Origin: Candidatus Zipacnadia bacterium
GTDB lineage: Bacteria > Armatimonadota > Zipacnadia > Zipacnadales > Zipacnadaceae
Direction: 5' to 3'
Length of the DNA stretch: 18,154 bases
Assembly (NCBI GenBank): GCA_029821215.1
Contig: JALGTV010000041.1
Coordinates: forward strand, 1-18,154
A program made the position numbers and the translations under genes. Under the pieces are notes generated by a model. It did not search any database and had not been told where the DNA came from. It saw only the letters and a list, made by a program, of their open reading frames with translations. Shown here piece after piece: positions 7,514 through 15,590 of this stretch (position 1 is its first letter; each line of letters opens with the position of its first letter).

Positions 7514-8977
7514 GTGAAAAATCCTAAACCAGCCGCAATCATTGCTTCTCTTATTGGACTGGCTCTGGCCCTTAGTGGTATCACCATTGTGGTCCGTCTG
7601 ACCGGCACCAATGGCATCGCTGTCCATTTCTACTACCTTCCCATCATCTATGCCGCCGTGGTCTTCGGCGATTATGGAGCCATCCTGGTCGCTATGATAG
7701 CAGCGCTGGCTTGCAGTTCGATGCCCGCTGTTGTCAGGATAGACGAACCAGAACTGCAGCCGCTGCGCGATGCCCTGCTGCGTGCGGGTATGTTTTTTGT
7801 CATCGCCATTGCCGCCTCCCGGGCTGCCTATGAACTAAGGCGGCGCGCCACCGAGGCTCATACCCTCTATGATGTAGCCCGCAGCGTAACCTCTACCCTT
7901 CGCCTCCGCCAGGTCTTGGACTTAATCACCCAACATGCAGCCGCCGTTATGAACGCTAAGGCCAGCAGTATTCGGCTGCTCAATGAGCAAACCAACGAGC
8001 TGGAGTTGGTGGCCGCCACCGGACTAAGTGAGCAATACTGGGAGAAGGGGCCGGTATCGGTATCCACCAGTACCCTGGACCAGCAGGTTATGAATGGGAA
8101 GTCAGAGCAGATATATGATGTTCGCTCTGATTCCCGTTTTCAGTATCCGGAGGCCGCCCGCCAGGCAGGGCTAACCTCGGTGCTGACTGTGCCGTTGAAA
8201 ACCAAAGAGAAAGTCCTGGGGGTAGTGCGAGTCTACTCCCGCGTCAAACACCGATTCTCCCGACGCGAAGTCGCCCTGCTGACTGCCTTTGCTCACCAGG
8301 CCTCGGTAGCTATTGAGAACGCGCGGCTCTACGAGGATATCCGCCGCAACTACTACCAGACCGTCCGCGCCCTCACCCGCGCCATTGAGGCCAAAGATAG
8401 CGCTACCTACACCCACTCCGAACGAGTCACCCAACTGGCCGACGAACTGGCCCAGGAAGTGGGAATGACCGAAGACCAGCGTGAATTACTGCGCTTTGGC
8501 TCTATTCTGCACGATGTGGGTAAAATTGGCCTGGAGGCCCAGTACGAAGCCACCCCCGAGTTTGACTCTGAGGAGGGGCAGGCCTTCTACCGTATGCACC
8601 CGCTAATTGGCCGCACTATCCTGGCACCGATAACTTTTCTGGAGCCGATTTTGTCGGTGGTGCTGTGCCACCATGAACACTGGGATGGCAACGGCTTCCC
8701 TGAGGGTCTATCTGGTGATGATATTCCCTATCAGGCCCGGTTGGTATCTATCTGTGATGCCTACGACCGGCTGAGAAATCCTCGCACACCTGACCAGTCT
8801 CCTCTCTCGCCCAAGGAAGCCGTGGAGCAAATAGTGGACGAGGCAGGTAGCACGTTTGATCCCACCCTGGTGGCCGCTTTCCGGCGCGTGATGAAAGCTA
8901 ACCACTACGGCCCCCGTGGCGATGCTGATTCCGAGCACCAAGAGCCCCTGCCCGAACCGATAATCGAGGACGATTAG
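7514..8977 (+). CDS. membrane-anchored GAF/HD-GYP domain protein, putative c-di-GMP phosphodiesterase
   Basis: HD-GYP proteins hydrolyse cyclic di-GMP through a di- or tri-metal centre. This 487-residue protein has about 105 hydrophobic N-terminal residues with probably four membrane segments (roughly 6-28, 38-55, 57-75 and 90-105), then a GAF sensor domain (about 118-275) and an HD-GYP domain (about 285-455). HD is at 333-334 in LHDVGKIGL, and HH is at 386-387 in CHHEHWDGNGFP. Two deviations stand out: GYP is GFP (394-396), and the usual ILxKPGxLT segment after HDxGK reads EAQYEATPEF, so the conserved Lys is absent. Activity is therefore plausible but not assured. GTG 7514 follows GAAGGGAG with 9 nt spacing. 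The input signal is probably small-molecule or redox via GAF; the ligand is unknown. Confidence 0.88.
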   Translation: MKNPKPAAIIASLIGLALALSGITIVVRLTGTNGIAVHFYYLPIIYAAVVFGDYGAILVAMIAALACSSMPAVVRIDEPELQPLRDALLRAGMFFVIAIAASRAAYELRRRATEAHTLYDVARSVTSTLRLRQVLDLITQHAAAVMNAKASSIRLLNEQTNELELVAATGLSEQYWEKGPVSVSTSTLDQQVMNGKSEQIYDVRSDSRFQYPEAARQAGLTSVLTVPLKTKEKVLGVVRVYSRVKHRFSRREVALLTAFAHQASVAIENARLYEDIRRNYYQTVRALTRAIEAKDSATYTHSERVTQLADELAQEVGMTEDQRELLRFGSILHDVGKIGLEAQYEATPEFDSEEGQAFYRMHPLIGRTILAPITFLEPILSVVLCHHEHWDGNGFPEGLSGDDIPYQARLVSICDAYDRLRNPRTPDQSPLSPKEAVEQIVDEAGSTFDPTLVAAFRRVMKANHYGPRGDADSEHQEPLPEPIIEDD

Positions 8978-9038
8978 CTCCGGCCAACGCCACCCGGCGG
9001 ACTTAGCTCTTCTATGCTATCATATTAGCCTGGCCCCG

Positions 9039-9851
9039 GTGGATGTCACTGAGTCCGCCTACACCCGCCTGTGCGCCGAGCAACTGGCCGTCGGCGCGAA
9101 CCTGGCTGAGCTGTGTGCGGCGGCAACCGACGCCCAACTTGCTTACGATGATTTCCGTGTCCAGGTCTATCGTCCCGCTCCTAAGGTTGCGGCCAGTAGC
9201 ACCGAAATCGTCAGGTCCATCGCCGATTGCATCCGCGGACATCCTAACCTGGATAATCCCCGCACCGAGCTGGCGGTGGTACTAACTGCTGGGTGCTGGC
9301 GTTTAGGGCGGGTTATATCGCGCAGCAATCAACGTTGGCACCGTCAGGCCCACCGCCCTCACCACTATTCCCACGCCCTCCCTGCCCAAATAGCCCGCGC
9401 GTTGGTCAATATGGTTGCGGCCCCCGGTGACGTGTTGTTGGACCCTTGCTGTGGCGTGGGCACGGTCGTCGCCGAGGCGCTGGATATGGGCATCTGGGCG
9501 GTGGGGGTGGAGGCCAATCCAAAGCTGGCGACGCGGACGGTTGAGAACTTGCAGGCCCTGCACCTGCCGCCCAACATTGTGGTCGGCGATGCCCGCACCA
9601 TTGCCGGTAACTTTACCACCGCCGTCATAGATTTTCCTTACGGACGCTCCTCTCAGGTGACACCCCAGTTATATACTGACATACTGCTGAATCTCCGCCC
9701 TCAGGTCAGTCGCATGGCCGTAGTGATGGCCCAACCGGCCCAGGACCTGTTGCTGAGCCTTGGCTTTCGTCTGCTCCACCAGGTCCAGGTCACCAGGGGA
9801 AAGTTGACTCGGCATATTTATGTGGTGGTGTGCCCGCCGCAGTGTCGCTAA
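9039..9851 (+). CDS. Trm11/TrmG10-like RNA guanine-N2 methyltransferase (COG1041 type)
   Basis: This is a Rossmann-fold SAM-dependent methyltransferase of the group that modifies tRNA guanine at N2. SAM motif I is LLDPCCGVGT with Asp135, motif II follows as GVEANPK, and motif IV is DFPYG at 198-202. Family members normally have DPPY, so the second position is altered. The roughly 130 N-terminal residues are probably a shortened THUMP-like RNA-binding region. The start is uncertain: GTG 9039 is the first usable codon and has no good Shine-Dalgarno. The frame stays open upstream without ATG, GTG or TTG nearby, and upstream codons read protein-like (CYHISLAPVDV), so the N-terminus may be degenerate or begin at a rare CTG (9030). 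The position of the modified tRNA base cannot be given. Confidence 0.75.
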   Translation: MDVTESAYTRLCAEQLAVGANLAELCAAATDAQLAYDDFRVQVYRPAPKVAASSTEIVRSIADCIRGHPNLDNPRTELAVVLTAGCWRLGRVISRSNQRWHRQAHRPHHYSHALPAQIARALVNMVAAPGDVLLDPCCGVGTVVAEALDMGIWAVGVEANPKLATRTVENLQALHLPPNIVVGDARTIAGNFTTAVIDFPYGRSSQVTPQLYTDILLNLRPQVSRMAVVMAQPAQDLLLSLGFRLLHQVQVTRGKLTRHIYVVVCPPQCR

Positions 9852-9855
9852 ACTG

Positions 9856-9874
9856 CTCCGCCCCGAAGGCGGAG
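9856..9874 (+). terminator. GC-rich hairpin after the methyltransferase gene, possible terminator
   Basis: CTCCGCC (9856-9862) and GGCGGAG (9868-9874) form a perfect 7-bp stem with a 5-nt loop, beginning 5 nt after the stop codon. Placement suggests a transcription end or 3'-protecting structure, but no T-run follows on this strand, so classic Rho-independent termination is not supported. Confidence 0.35.
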
Positions 9875-9977
9875 GAGTTGGGGGGATAATGGCGAATTAG
9901 TTATTAAGCAACAGGAAATCCTCCATAGTTCGGCGAGGGCCAGCTCTAATAAAAATGGCAGTTAAGCTTGCTCTTCA

Positions 9978-9994
9978 CTCCTTCCATTAGGAGG
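9978..9994 (+). promoter_or_regulatory. strong Shine-Dalgarno that can be sequestered in a small hairpin
   Basis: AGGAGG at 9989-9994, 6 nt before ATG 10001, decides the start of the secreted protein. CTCCT at 9978-9982 is perfectly complementary to AGGAG (9989-9993) across a 6-nt loop, so the ribosome site could be masked in the mRNA. The stem is only 5 bp, so any control would be mild. Confidence 0.4.
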
Positions 9995-10000
9995 CCAACA

Positions 10001-12274
10001 ATGAGTCGCTCGCCACTTGTGATCACGGTATGTGCATTGGTCAGCCTACTGATAGCTGCAACTCCCCCAGTAGCGGCGGCTAATCTGGTAGCTAACGGTG
10101 ATTTCGAGCGTCCCGATGAGCAGGGCGGGGCAGCCTACTGGTTCACTCGGGGTGAAACCAATACCGCTGAGGCCAAACTGGTCGCCGGCGGCTATCAGAG
10201 CCCCCACTGCCTGATGCTTGAAGGCCACGCCGAGGCCATCCTGTTCGGCGTTTACTCCCTGCCGGTAGATATTGAGGCCCGGGCGGGGGAGCGCATGCTG
10301 GCTACGTGCTACTACCGCACCTATGGCCAGCCGCAGGCCCGTATTTCGCTGATCGCGTTCGCTCAGGACTTTCAGCCGCTACAGTGGCAGACTCCTCCTG
10401 TGCAGATTGAAGCCCAGCCCATTCCGCCCTCCAATAACTGGAGTCTACTGTCCTGGCACTTTGAGCCGGTAGCCGGTGCCCGGCAGGTAATTGTGGTAGT
10501 GCGGATTAGAGGCACAGGCCGCCTGTACCTGGACAAGTTAGCCTTACGTCCCTATCCCGACGACCTCTCAGTGCAAATCCAAGCCGCAGGAATCCTGTAT
10601 GAACTGCCCCACAAGCGCCGGGCCGACCTCCAGATCACCAATCGCAGTGACCACGAGCGCCAAATCCAGGTGGAGGCTATTGCCACTGATGAGCGGGGCC
10701 GCGGGACCCGAGCCCATCGCCAGGCCACCATTGCCGCCCAGGGCCAGGGCCTACTTTCCCTACCCTATCGCTTTGCCCTGGACCGGCCTCATACCCTCCA
10801 AATCATCCTCACGGACCGAGACAGCGGCGAGATATATGAGCACCAGCAGGTTGATGTCCCCGGGCTGATCAAAGCCCACTTCCGCCGCCCTGCCTTTCGT
10901 GGCACTCTACTGAGTAGTATCCCCACGGCTCAGGTGGAGATTGTGGGGCGCATAAATGCCATCCAATCGCTTGCCCGCCGCACCAAACTATCGGCACAAA
11001 TTGCCGACTTTGGCCTGACGGCCACCGAGGATAATGGCGCTATTGACCGGCCTGCGGCGGACAGTTTCGTCATTCAGTTTTCCACCGCGAATATGATCTC
11101 CGGTGATTACGTGGTTAGCCTCCGTGCCAAGGTAGAGGGTAGTCGGCTGGAACACGAACTAAAGCTGCCCCTGCGGGTGCTACCAGCCACCAGCAGTGAA
11201 GTAGGATACGATACTGACAACCAACTGTGGGTCGGAGGCCAGCCCGTATTGCCCCGGGGGCTTTATAATGTGATGGATCCCGAGGACCTGGAGCGGATCG
11301 CTGTCCCCGGTTTCAACTTCGCCTTGGCCCCGGCGCAGCGCGCCAGCTATGCTCTCGCCGAGAAGGCCAATGAGTTGGGGTTAGGCCTGGTGATCTCCAC
11401 TCCGGTACTCAGTAGTAACGAGGACAACATCCTCGGCCCCGACCGATGGGACAACTTACAGGAGAAATTCGGCACCGACCCGTCCCTTCTGGGCTGGTAC
11501 ATGTTGTCCCGGCCCGACCAAAAGGCCGTGGCCCCCGAGATGATGGCCGGCCTGTACGACCGGCTTCGCCAGGACAGTCCCCGCCATCCGGTTTTGCTGG
11601 CCCTTAGCTCTCCTTCGCTGCTCAAATTCTACACCGATTCCGCTGACATCATTGTCGCCTGGTCGCTGCCCGTACCTGACTGTCCGCTAACTGCGGTAGC
11701 CCAAGTGATACAGGCTGCCCAGCAAGCGGTCGGGGGGCGCAAGCCCGTCTGGGCTGCCATTCAAGCTACCGGCCCCGGCTGGTACCAGGACGCTGACCGG
11801 GATACCACCGGGGCGGGACGCGCACCGAGCCCTGCCGAGCTGCGGGCCATGACATATCTGGCCCTCATCCACGGTGCCAAGGGGCTCATCTACTATGCCT
11901 ACGAGCTACCCAGTTATCCGGGCACCCAGGAGTTCCATCTGCCCGCCGATGCTCCCCAGCTTTGGGAGGCTTTTGGCCCGTTGAATCACCAGCTACAGTG
12001 GCTGGCGCCAGTGATCCTGCGGGGAGAGCGTCACCTGCTGCCTCCGGCTGCCGACGGGGCCTTGCACTTAGGTAGCTGGGAGTATAACGGGGGACTATAC
12101 GTGGCAGCAGTTAATACTTCGGACCGTACGCTGCTGAGTCATTTTGAGCTTCCGTCAGCCGCCGACAAACCGCTGCAGGTGCTGTTTGAGAACCGCCAAC
12201 TGCCCTCCAGCCCTGACGGGACATTTCAGGACAGCTTTGCCCCTCACGAAGTTCACATCTATGCTGTCCAGTGA
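10001..12274 (+). CDS. secreted multidomain protein: CBM-like, beta-sandwich and glycosidase-like barrel domains
   Basis: The 757-residue product begins with a Sec signal peptide (hydrophobic core about 7-21, Ala-rich cleavage site near 26-27, no lipobox Cys). ANLVANGDFE opens a carbohydrate-binding-like beta-sandwich to about residue 185, ending LYLDKLALRPYP. Two further beta-rich domains run to about 400. WVGGQPVLPRGLY near 412 opens a region resembling the TIM barrels of GH5/GH42-like hydrolases, with GTDPSLLGWY and GAKGLIYYAYELP, and a small beta domain follows. Where related barrels commonly have DEP after LLGWY, this one has SRP at 503-505, so the usual acid may be lost. A role in binding or processing polysaccharide at the surface is an inference. 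The TTG at 9968 is rejected in favour of ATG with AGGAGG. It converges with the TPR gene. Confidence 0.75.
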   Translation: MSRSPLVITVCALVSLLIAATPPVAAANLVANGDFERPDEQGGAAYWFTRGETNTAEAKLVAGGYQSPHCLMLEGHAEAILFGVYSLPVDIEARAGERMLATCYYRTYGQPQARISLIAFAQDFQPLQWQTPPVQIEAQPIPPSNNWSLLSWHFEPVAGARQVIVVVRIRGTGRLYLDKLALRPYPDDLSVQIQAAGILYELPHKRRADLQITNRSDHERQIQVEAIATDERGRGTRAHRQATIAAQGQGLLSLPYRFALDRPHTLQIILTDRDSGEIYEHQQVDVPGLIKAHFRRPAFRGTLLSSIPTAQVEIVGRINAIQSLARRTKLSAQIADFGLTATEDNGAIDRPAADSFVIQFSTANMISGDYVVSLRAKVEGSRLEHELKLPLRVLPATSSEVGYDTDNQLWVGGQPVLPRGLYNVMDPEDLERIAVPGFNFALAPAQRASYALAEKANELGLGLVISTPVLSSNEDNILGPDRWDNLQEKFGTDPSLLGWYMLSRPDQKAVAPEMMAGLYDRLRQDSPRHPVLLALSSPSLLKFYTDSADIIVAWSLPVPDCPLTAVAQVIQAAQQAVGGRKPVWAAIQATGPGWYQDADRDTTGAGRAPSPAELRAMTYLALIHGAKGLIYYAYELPSYPGTQEFHLPADAPQLWEAFGPLNHQLQWLAPVILRGERHLLPPAADGALHLGSWEYNGGLYVAAVNTSDRTLLSHFELPSAADKPLQVLFENRQLPSSPDGTFQDSFAPHEVHIYAVQ

Positions 12275-12284
12275 GGGTCGTCTG

Positions 12285-15191
12285 CTACTGGGGCTCCAGC
12301 GCCTCGACAGTTCTTCGGGGATGGCCGTCCAGCCATTGCTCTATTAGCTTGTCGTCGCCCAGGCTGACTACAAGCTGGCGTATAGCTGCCGGAGCGGGGC
12401 AAACCTGATAGACCTGGCCCAGCGCCGTCAGGACAGTAGATAGCGACACGTGGTCCTGGAGATATAGCTCCATTATCCCATCCATAGCTGCCCTTATGCC
12501 CGGATCCCTGGTCAGTATCTGGCAGTACTCCCACAGCGCCTGCTGGTAATGCTTCGTCTGGGTCAGCACCCTCGCATTGAGCAATGCACTCTGGGGCCGA
12601 TTTGCTACCCTGGGTTGTCCTACCACTTCTTGCTGTGCCTCCTCAGAGCGCCCCAATTCCACTAACAGCGTGGCTCTGAGGGCCGTCACATCAGGGTCAG
12701 AGGACTGGGGGCTCATATCCAGTCGGGTCAGGGCTTCATCAATCCGGCCCTGACGCCACAGAGCATAGGCTAAGCCAGCTACGATAGCTGCATCGTCGGG
12801 CTGGAGGTGGACTTGGGTGGCTAACCTCGCCTCAGCCTGGGGCAACCGGCCCAAGTACTCAGCCAAGTCCACCTTGGCCAGCTCGTAGGCTACGCTCCCG
12901 GGCCGAGCGCCCAGCAACTGCTCCAGGAGTGCCCGTTGTTCACTGGGCACCTCCTGTTGACCGCCCAGCAGCTCGGCCACCCAGGCTATTGCCTGGTCAT
13001 CCTGGGCCGTCCAGGCCAGGTGCCTGGTCGCTGCCCGGAGCGCATCCGCCGGGCTGCGGTCAAGCAGCCGCTGGGTAGCCTCTACCAACGCTCCCGCATA
13101 GTGGGGAGACAGCGCCGCGCGAGAATAGTACTTAATCGCCGCTTTATTCTGACCGGTATCCAACAGCCGACGACCCGCTACCAATGCTGGCGCCGCTACC
13201 CCAGGATAGGCATCAGACACTGCTGCCATCTCGCGGGCGGCCCGCTTCCCATCTTCCTGACGCCGATAGCCCTCGGCTAAATACTCCGCAGCGACCTGTA
13301 CGGCGCGCTCCCCTCTTTGCGTCTGAGTATGGATAACATCAGCCAGCACGGTAGTCAGAAAGTCGGTGGCTGCAGGCAGTTCTTCGCTCGCCTCAGCACA
13401 GTTCAGCAAATCTTTGTATATTTGCTCGGCTTCCGGACGGGAGGCAATAGCGCGTTTCAGGAGTGGTACCGCTGCTTCTTCCTTGCCCTCCTGCATATAT
13501 AGTCGCGCCTGCAGATAATTGGCCTGACCATGCCCCGGTTCAGCTTGTAGTACCTCCGCCAGTAGTGCCTCGGCTTGCTCCTGCTGACCGGCCTCTATCA
13601 GCAGTCCGGCCAGCATTGCCTTCAACTCGGGATTATCAGGATGCTCCTGAAGCATCTGGCTCACGTCCTGCTTGGCAGCGGCTACATCTCCTTGCTGAGC
13701 CATTAGCTGTGCCCGCCGACCATCCGCACCGGCTTCCGGAAGCTGTTGCCCCTGTTGGCGCAGTTGCAGTTCAAAGTCTCGGTTTCCAGTCAACTGTGCC
13801 AGCGCCATCAGTTTGCTCATCGCCACGGCTGCGGTGTCAGACTCCTGGGCAAGACTCGCATATTGCTGCATCGCCTCACCCAGTTCACCCAGCCCCAATA
13901 ACTGGTCGGCCAGCGCCAGGCGCTGCTCCCTGCTTTCCGGCATCATTGCCACGATCTGCCGCTGGTACCCCGTCGCCTGCTTCAGCTTACCCAGCCGCTG
14001 GCTGGCCGAGACTGCTCCGAGCAAGGCCGGTAGATAATCGCGATTCGCCGCCAGGGCCTGCTGATAAGCACCAAGGGCCTGCTCGTATTCCGCCTGCAGC
14101 CCGTAGGCATCACCTAACATGACCAGTAGCGGTGGGCTACTTTGACCCTGGTGTATGGCTTCTTGTATCACCTGGACCGCCTTGGCCATCCGCCCCATTT
14201 TGATGTAACACTGCCCTATCGCCTCAACAATTTCCGGTGCTCTCGGACGGTGGACCTTGGCTTTCTGAAGCTGGTTCAGTGCCTGCTCATAGCGGGCAGC
14301 GTGGAAGTATTCAGCCGCCAGAGCTAATCGCCCCTCTACTGCCTCCGGCGGCGGCAGCACCGATAGCAGGGACTCCTGAGCCTCCCGCTTTTCCTGCTGA
14401 AGGCCCAGCCCTTCATAAACCTTAACCTGGGCCATCAATAGGTCCGGGTCCTGTGGGTACTTCTCCAGCAACTTATCAACCAGCGGTTGGGCCGAGAGAA
14501 ACCGGCCACTGTTGACGTACACGTCAACCAGTGCCAGTTGGGCCGGCACCCAATCCGGGCGCAACTCCAGGGCCTGCAGCAAACTGGTCTCCGCATCCAC
14601 TACCTTCTCAGCCGCCGCCAGCGCCTGGCCCAAGTAAAGATGCGCCTCTGGCTGATCCGGCTGCAGCTTAACTGCCTTTTTCAGCCAAACAATCGCCTGC
14701 TGCGGCTGGCCTTGGCGCAGGTAGCAGCGGCCCAGTTGCATATTAGCCACCGGATCATCAGCACTAACTTCCAACAGCTCCCTGAATACTTGGGCCGCCC
14801 GTGAGTATTCATCCTGAGCCACATAGGCCAGTCCCAGCCCGCGGCGTGCCTGCAAGTCAGAGGGAGACAGTTTCAGCGCTTCCTGGAAGTAATGGGCCGC
14901 TGGCGAGGGTTGGCCGGCCTGGTACAGAACCAGACCCAGATTGTAATAAGCGGACTGAAGGCCAGGATCAAGCTGTATAGCTCGCTGCAGAGCTTCAATG
15001 GCGCTGAGCACATCGCCCTGCTGGGCCTGCTCCACACCATATTCCAGCCACGACTGTGACTGCTGGGCGCGGGAGGGACCAATCTGCCCCCAACTAATCG
15101 CCGCCACCGCTATCACACCCACCACCAGGCCACATATTGCCCCACCTGTATGCACTGCTCTAATAGTTGCCCGCTGCCGGCTACTATTCAT
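12285..15191 (-). CDS. exported or membrane-anchored TPR-repeat protein
   Basis: This is a 968-residue protein made almost wholly of tetratricopeptide repeats, helical hairpins that scaffold protein complexes. An N-terminal hydrophobic segment (about 17-35) is followed by a possible signal peptidase site after Ala42 (SRA-QQ), so the repeats should lie outside the membrane. Canonical 34-residue repeats start near residue 48 (SAIEALQRAIQLDP, SAYYNLGLVLYQAGQ), are regular to about 185, and become more divergent towards the C-terminus. There is no catalytic domain. ATG 15191 overlaps the hisI stop by 8 nt (ATGAATAG), implying translational coupling; an in-frame TTG at 15209 would add six residues. 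As the last gene after hisI it may simply share the transcript. Its partners are unknown; roles in envelope assembly or polysaccharide export are guesses. Confidence 0.85.
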   Translation of the reverse strand: MNSSRQRATIRAVHTGGAICGLVVGVIAVAAISWGQIGPSRAQQSQSWLEYGVEQAQQGDVLSAIEALQRAIQLDPGLQSAYYNLGLVLYQAGQPSPAAHYFQEALKLSPSDLQARRGLGLAYVAQDEYSRAAQVFRELLEVSADDPVANMQLGRCYLRQGQPQQAIVWLKKAVKLQPDQPEAHLYLGQALAAAEKVVDAETSLLQALELRPDWVPAQLALVDVYVNSGRFLSAQPLVDKLLEKYPQDPDLLMAQVKVYEGLGLQQEKREAQESLLSVLPPPEAVEGRLALAAEYFHAARYEQALNQLQKAKVHRPRAPEIVEAIGQCYIKMGRMAKAVQVIQEAIHQGQSSPPLLVMLGDAYGLQAEYEQALGAYQQALAANRDYLPALLGAVSASQRLGKLKQATGYQRQIVAMMPESREQRLALADQLLGLGELGEAMQQYASLAQESDTAAVAMSKLMALAQLTGNRDFELQLRQQGQQLPEAGADGRRAQLMAQQGDVAAAKQDVSQMLQEHPDNPELKAMLAGLLIEAGQQEQAEALLAEVLQAEPGHGQANYLQARLYMQEGKEEAAVPLLKRAIASRPEAEQIYKDLLNCAEASEELPAATDFLTTVLADVIHTQTQRGERAVQVAAEYLAEGYRRQEDGKRAAREMAAVSDAYPGVAAPALVAGRRLLDTGQNKAAIKYYSRAALSPHYAGALVEATQRLLDRSPADALRAATRHLAWTAQDDQAIAWVAELLGGQQEVPSEQRALLEQLLGARPGSVAYELAKVDLAEYLGRLPQAEARLATQVHLQPDDAAIVAGLAYALWRQGRIDEALTRLDMSPQSSDPDVTALRATLLVELGRSEEAQQEVVGQPRVANRPQSALLNARVLTQTKHYQQALWEYCQILTRDPGIRAAMDGIMELYLQDHVSLSTVLTALGQVYQVCPAPAAIRQLVVSLGDDKLIEQWLDGHPRRTVEALEPQ

Positions 15192-15564
15192 AGACCTGGT
15201 CCGGATCAAAAACCCTCTCAGCGATTATTTCCCACTGTCCATCGCGCAACTCGCGGAAAAAGCAGCTCCGATACCCCAGGTGGCAGGCAGCCACAACCTG
15301 CTCCACCCCCACCAGCAGAGTATCCCCGTCGCAGTCTAGGCGAATCCACTTGACATACTGAGTATGGCCGGAGTGCTCGCCTTTGATCCAGAACTGCTGC
15401 CGCGAGCGGCTCCAGAACACGGTGCGTCCGCTGTCAACGGTGCGCTGCAGGGCCTCCTGGTTCATATAGCCGACCATCAGCACCTCATTGGTCTGATAGT
15501 CACAAATAACTGCCGGTATCAAGCCTTTCTCATCAAACTTCACAGCCGATAAATCCATAATCAT
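15184..15564 (-). CDS. hisI: phosphoribosyl-AMP cyclohydrolase HisI (unfused)
   Basis: HisI opens the purine ring of PR-AMP, the third step of histidine biosynthesis, as a zinc/magnesium homodimer. The 126-residue product carries DCDGD, with Mg-ligand aspartates 77, 79 and 81, and ACHLGYRSCF with cysteines 94 and 101, which with Cys78 are candidate Zn ligands. The HisE pyrophosphohydrolase domain found fused in many bacteria is absent, so hisE must be encoded elsewhere. Of three in-frame starts (GTG 15567, ATG 15564, ATG 15558) the second is best placed after AGGAG (about 8 nt). It lies 26 nt downstream of hisF and overlaps the TPR gene by 8 nt. Confidence 0.96.
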   Translation of the reverse strand: MIMDLSAVKFDEKGLIPAVICDYQTNEVLMVGYMNQEALQRTVDSGRTVFWSRSRQQFWIKGEHSGHTQYVKWIRLDCDGDTLLVGVEQVVAACHLGYRSCFFRELRDGQWEIIAERVFDPDQVYE

Positions 15565-15590
15565 CACTATTGCTCCTGATTCCAGTCGTG

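Noticed and set aside
9856..9874. Confident intrinsic terminator
   Set aside because: The stem is perfect but no T-run follows on either strand at the right distance, so it is listed only as a low-confidence possibility.
9968..10000. Upstream TTG start for the secreted protein
   Set aside because: It would place extra residues before the signal peptide and lacks a ribosome site; ATG 10001 has AGGAGG at ideal spacing.
13463..14122. Plus-strand Pro/Ala-rich reading frame opposite the TPR gene
   Set aside because: Composition is the antisense of Leu/Gln/Ala-rich TPR codons; no start signal or domain.
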